A stretch of 64,000 nucleotides of DNA from Nipponacmea schrenckii (Eukaryota > Mollusca > Gastropoda > Lottiidae), in contig JAUJPP010000005.1 of NCBI GenBank assembly GCA_030562195.1, positions 4,584,826 through 4,648,825 on the forward strand. The letters run 5' to 3'. Of this stretch, positions 61,301 to 64,000 are shown one piece after another. The first letter of the stretch is position 1. Every line of letters starts with the position of its first letter. Made by a program: the position numbers and the translations under genes. The notes beneath the pieces were generated by a model, which searched no databases, was not told the DNA's origin, and saw only the letters and a list, made by a program, of their open reading frames with translations.

Positions 61301-62643
61301 TGTTTCATTGTAAGTATCATTGTTTCATTGTAATACCATTGTTTACATTTGTAATACTTTTCATGTTTCATTGAATACCATTGTTTCATTGAATACCATT
61401 GTTTCATTGTAATACCATTGTTTCATTGTAATACCATTGTTTCACTTAATACCATTGTTTCATTAATACCATTGTTTCATTGTAATACATTGTTCAACCA
61501 TTCATTGTGAATACCATTGTTTCATCTGATACCATTGTTTCATGAAATACCATTGTTTCAAACAATACCATGTTTCATTGTAATACATTGTTTCATTGTA
61601 ATACCATTGTTTCATTGTAATACCATTGTTTCTTCATTGCATAATACCATTGTTTCATTGTAATACCATTGTTTCATTGTAATACCATTGTTTCATTGTA
61701 ATACCATTGTTTCATACAATACCATTGTTTCATGTAATACCATTGTTTCATTAATACCATTGTTTCATTGTAATACCATTGTTCATTGAATACCATTGTT
61801 TCATTGTAATACCATTGTTTCATTGTAATACCATTGTTTCATTGTAATACCATTGTTTCATTGAATACCATTGTTTCATTGTAATACCATTGTTTCATTG
61901 TAATACCATTGTTTCATTGTAATACCATTGTTTCACCACAATACCATTGTTTCATTGTAATACCATTGTTTCATTGTAATACCATTGTTTCATTGTAATA
62001 CCATTGTTTCATTGAATACCATTGTTTCATTGAATACCATTGTTTCATTGTAATACCATTGTTTCATTGTAATACCATTGTTTCATTGTAATACCATTGT
62101 TTCATTGTAATACCATTGTTTCATTGTAAACCATTGTTTCATTGTAATACCATTGTTTCACTGAATACCATTGTTTCATTGTAATACCATTGTTTCATTA
62201 TAATACCATTGTTTCATTGTAATACCATTGTTTCATTGTAATACCATTGTTTCATTGTAATACCATTGTTTCATTGAAATACCATTGTTTCACATTGTAA
62301 TACCATTGTTTCATTGTAATACCATTGTTTCATTGTAATACCATTGTTTCATTGTAATACCATTGTTTCACCACAATACCATTGTTTCATTGTAATACCA
62401 TTGTTTCATCGCAATACCATTGTTTCACAACAATACCATTGTTTCATTGTAGTGTTCTTTTTGCTATGTTAAGGACTTGCAACAGTTTTGAATCTTTTAC
62501 TGTTTTCATTGAAGGATTATTTTATTTTTCTTGCAGTAAAATATCCAAATCTAAAAGGATACTGCGAAAGAATGAAATCTGCCTATTGGAAAGATTGGGA
62601 CCAGTGCATCACACGTGCTTCAACTGATACAGCAACCAAATGA
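58381..62643 (+). CDS. FAXC: FAXC / failed axon connections-like protein (complete, 6 exons)
   Basis: Exons 58381-58505, 58759-58888, 59203-59399, 59813-60003, 60382-60498 and 62537-62643 total 867 bases, 288 aa, phases 2, 0, 2, 1, 1. Residues 18-34 (VLIAIGVVATSVVAVAV) form a membrane segment. A thioredoxin-like GST N-domain follows, with CPSLSPF at 63-69, ETYLRINNIPYV and GKVPWIEYNG, then FTDSAFILKW. A helical GST C-domain spans about 120-275 (EQGIARSIQKLVEEDLFW, GRHSQEEVLEILESDL, MGDDVSEIDCSVFGAL). The ending YPNLKGYCERM is typical of the metaxin/FAXC group. Drosophila fax was found as a genetic modifier of Abl in axon growth; biochemical activity is unknown. At 288 aa it is shorter than vertebrate FAXC (about 400), mostly at the ends. 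No internal stop or frameshift. Confidence 0.93.
58950..59105. repeat. Two copies of the dispersed ~100-bp repeat in FAXC intron 2
   Basis: Units share ACATAGACTCTTTATTTTAC, ATGG-TCAGAATTA-ATCCAA and ATGGTCCTGTTAAACATTC. They match the reverse complement of the array at 11805-12050. Confidence 0.75.
59410..59565. repeat. ~39-bp minisatellite in FAXC intron 3, 4 copies
   Basis: Units share CTCAATGAGGTGTAACT and GTTGCAACCATGTGAACTAC. Confidence 0.88.
60815..62455. repeat. 19-bp satellite filling FAXC intron 5, roughly 85 copies
   Basis: The unit is ATTGTAATACCATTGTTTC. Units vary mainly in the two to six bases between TTTCA and AATACC; the ATACCATTGTTTCA part is almost invariant. The array ends about 80 bases before the last exon. 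Confidence 0.97.
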
Positions 62644-63015
62644 GGCCTTAGTGGACTGTCAGTTGGTGATCTGAACAGTTTGCCACTGAAATAAGTAAGA
62701 GATCTTGGAGCTGTTATACCAGCTTTACATTTGTAGCTATTTTGCTTTGTTGGAAAAGCAGTTTTTGAAGATATATTTTGTTAGTCTTATTGCATTGCAT
62801 AGGTTAGGGGCCTTATTCCTTGAAAACTTTACTTAAGATGATTTGATATTTCAGTCATCTGATTGGTCAATGATATTGAATTTAAATTTGTTATCCAATC
62901 AGATAACTGTATTATTTAAAATCTAGATTTTGATTAAGTTAAGTTTTGGAGAATAAGGCCCCAGGTGTTCCAATGTTTATATGAATTTGAAAATAAAGTG
63001 TTTTTATAAATCTGT
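62644..63015 (+). other. FAXC 3' UTR with polyadenylation signal
   Basis: AATAAA at 62992-62997 is followed by a GT-rich TGTGTTTTC. A second AATAAA lies near 63057. The UTR hosts a palindromic insertion at 62807-62962. Confidence 0.6.
62807..62962. mobile_element. 156-bp foldback (MITE-like) element in the FAXC 3' UTR
   Basis: The ends are inverted repeats: GGGGCCTTATTC on the left and GAATAAGGCCCC on the right. The complementarity continues inward with small gaps (AAAACTTTACTTAA against TTAAGTTAAGTTTT, and ATCTGATTGG against CCAATCAGAT, around a central AATTTAAATT). The whole segment can fold into one long hairpin. No clear target-site duplication is visible. Confidence 0.7.
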
Positions 63016-63109
63016 GTTTTCAATGTAGATCTTATAATTTAAAGCGAAAGAATGTCAATAAAGTAGGCTTAACTTAGTCTATTAAAACCAGTTTAAATCA
63101 ATACCATCC

Positions 63110-63310
63110 AACCATATGTCTACCCACCAGTTCATTTCATTTCTAAACCAGTTCATTTCAAGACCAGTTTATTTCAAGACCTGTTCATTTCAGTTCATTT
63201 CAAGACCAGTTCATTTCATTTCATTTCAAGACCAGTTCATTTCAAGACCAGTTCATTCCATGACCAGTTTATTTCAAGACCAGTTCATTTCAAGACCAGT
63301 TCATTTCTAA
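63110..63310. repeat. ~18-bp minisatellite
   Basis: Units of CAGTTCATTTCAAGAC, about eleven, with shorter ATTTC-type variants. It lies just downstream of FAXC. Confidence 0.9.
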
Positions 63311-63559
63311 TGACTATTTGATTAACTTTTATTTAGAAATTTAAAATTTATAACAATCAGTAAAAAATATACATCAACAATTGACTAAAGTTCCCATTGA
63401 AATGGACATAATATATGAAAGGTAAAGATACTTCTAAATAAGACTTAAAAGAAGTCAATTCAAATGTGCATTGTGATAGAACATTTTGAACAGGGCGGTA
63501 TGTTCAATTGAGCATGTAAGATTAGGTAAAATGTGCGCAATCCTGAGTTGTAGACCCAA

Positions 63560-63830
63560 AAAGTATATTCTGGTAGATCCATTAAGTATATCCGGCTGGA
63601 TCCAATTAGCATATCCTGCTGGATCCAATTAGTATATCCTGCTGGATCCAATTAGTATATCCTGGTAGATCCAATTAGTATATCCTGCTAGATCCATTAG
63701 TATATCCTGGTAGATCCAATTAGTATATCCTGCTAGATCCATTCAGTACATCCTGGTAGATCCATTCAGTATATCTTGGTAGATCCATTCAGTACATCCT
63801 GTTAGATCCAATTAGTAAATCCTCATAGAC
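63560..63830. repeat. ~23-bp minisatellite, about 12 copies
   Basis: Units share GATCCAATTAGTATATCCTG followed by STR. Left units read CTGGATCC, right units TAGATCC. The minus-strand Trp/Ile-rich frame there is an artefact. Confidence 0.9.
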
Positions 63831-64000
63831 TTTTCATAAATCTCAGACAAATGGTCAGCTTCTACTGGTTTGGGAGATAAATTTAACAGTCGTTTCTGTA
63901 ATAACAGAAATATTGTCATCAAAAGATCATTGCTTTTAAAAGGTTTAGTGTGGAGAGAAATATAATGCCTTAGGACTGGCATCAACTTGGAGTTATAAGT

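Noticed and set aside
60815..62455. CRISPR-like array with short spacers
   Set aside because: The variable part is only a few bases long; it is a minisatellite in a FAXC intron.

Overview
The window is nuclear DNA from an animal. It is AT-rich, with spliced genes (GT..AG introns), exons of 30-460 bases, long intergenic stretches and very many minisatellites. The gene set (Tribbles pseudokinase, FAXC/failed-axon-connections, an M12B metzincin, a small secreted EF-hand protein) and the repeats suggest a marine bilaterian, most likely a lophotrochozoan such as a mollusc. That placement is inference; no sequence here fixes the taxon.

Layout. (1) About 0.35-10.8 kb, minus strand: a 25-exon gene, open at the left edge. 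It encodes a signal peptide, a prodomain, a reprolysin-type zinc protease domain (HELAHGVGARHD, then a Met-turn), an ADAMTS-type cysteine-rich segment, and then at least six and a half cadherin-like repeats where thrombospondin repeats would be expected. All exon phases join. The last visible exon is one base out of phase with its sister exons. (2) 11-32 kb: no supported gene. This stretch holds tandem arrays, duplications, copies of a short dispersed element, and four tandem hammerhead-ribozyme-like motifs at 14.99-15.31 kb. (3) 33.1-39.7 kb, minus: a complete three-exon Tribbles gene (345 aa) with a large 20-bp satellite and a 24-bp array in intron 2. (4) 40-55 kb: no supported gene; many local tandem arrays and one tRNA-derived SINE. 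(5) 55.5-57.5 kb, minus: a complete small secreted two-EF-hand protein (97 aa) with a non-coding first exon and a well-spaced TATA/Inr promoter. A 37-bp satellite sits in its last intron. (6) 58.4-63.0 kb, plus: a complete six-exon FAXC-like gene (288 aa), divergent from the EF-hand gene. A 1.6-kb 19-bp array fills its last intron and a palindromic MITE-like element lies in its 3' UTR. (7) 63.1-63.8 kb: two more minisatellites.

The four genes show no sign of being one pathway. The most unusual item is the protease with cadherin-like repeats. The next are the hammerhead-like array and the satellite family shared in opposite orientation by 28.8 kb and 56 kb. Exon borders were assigned by eye from reading frame, splice signals and phase; no transcript evidence was available.
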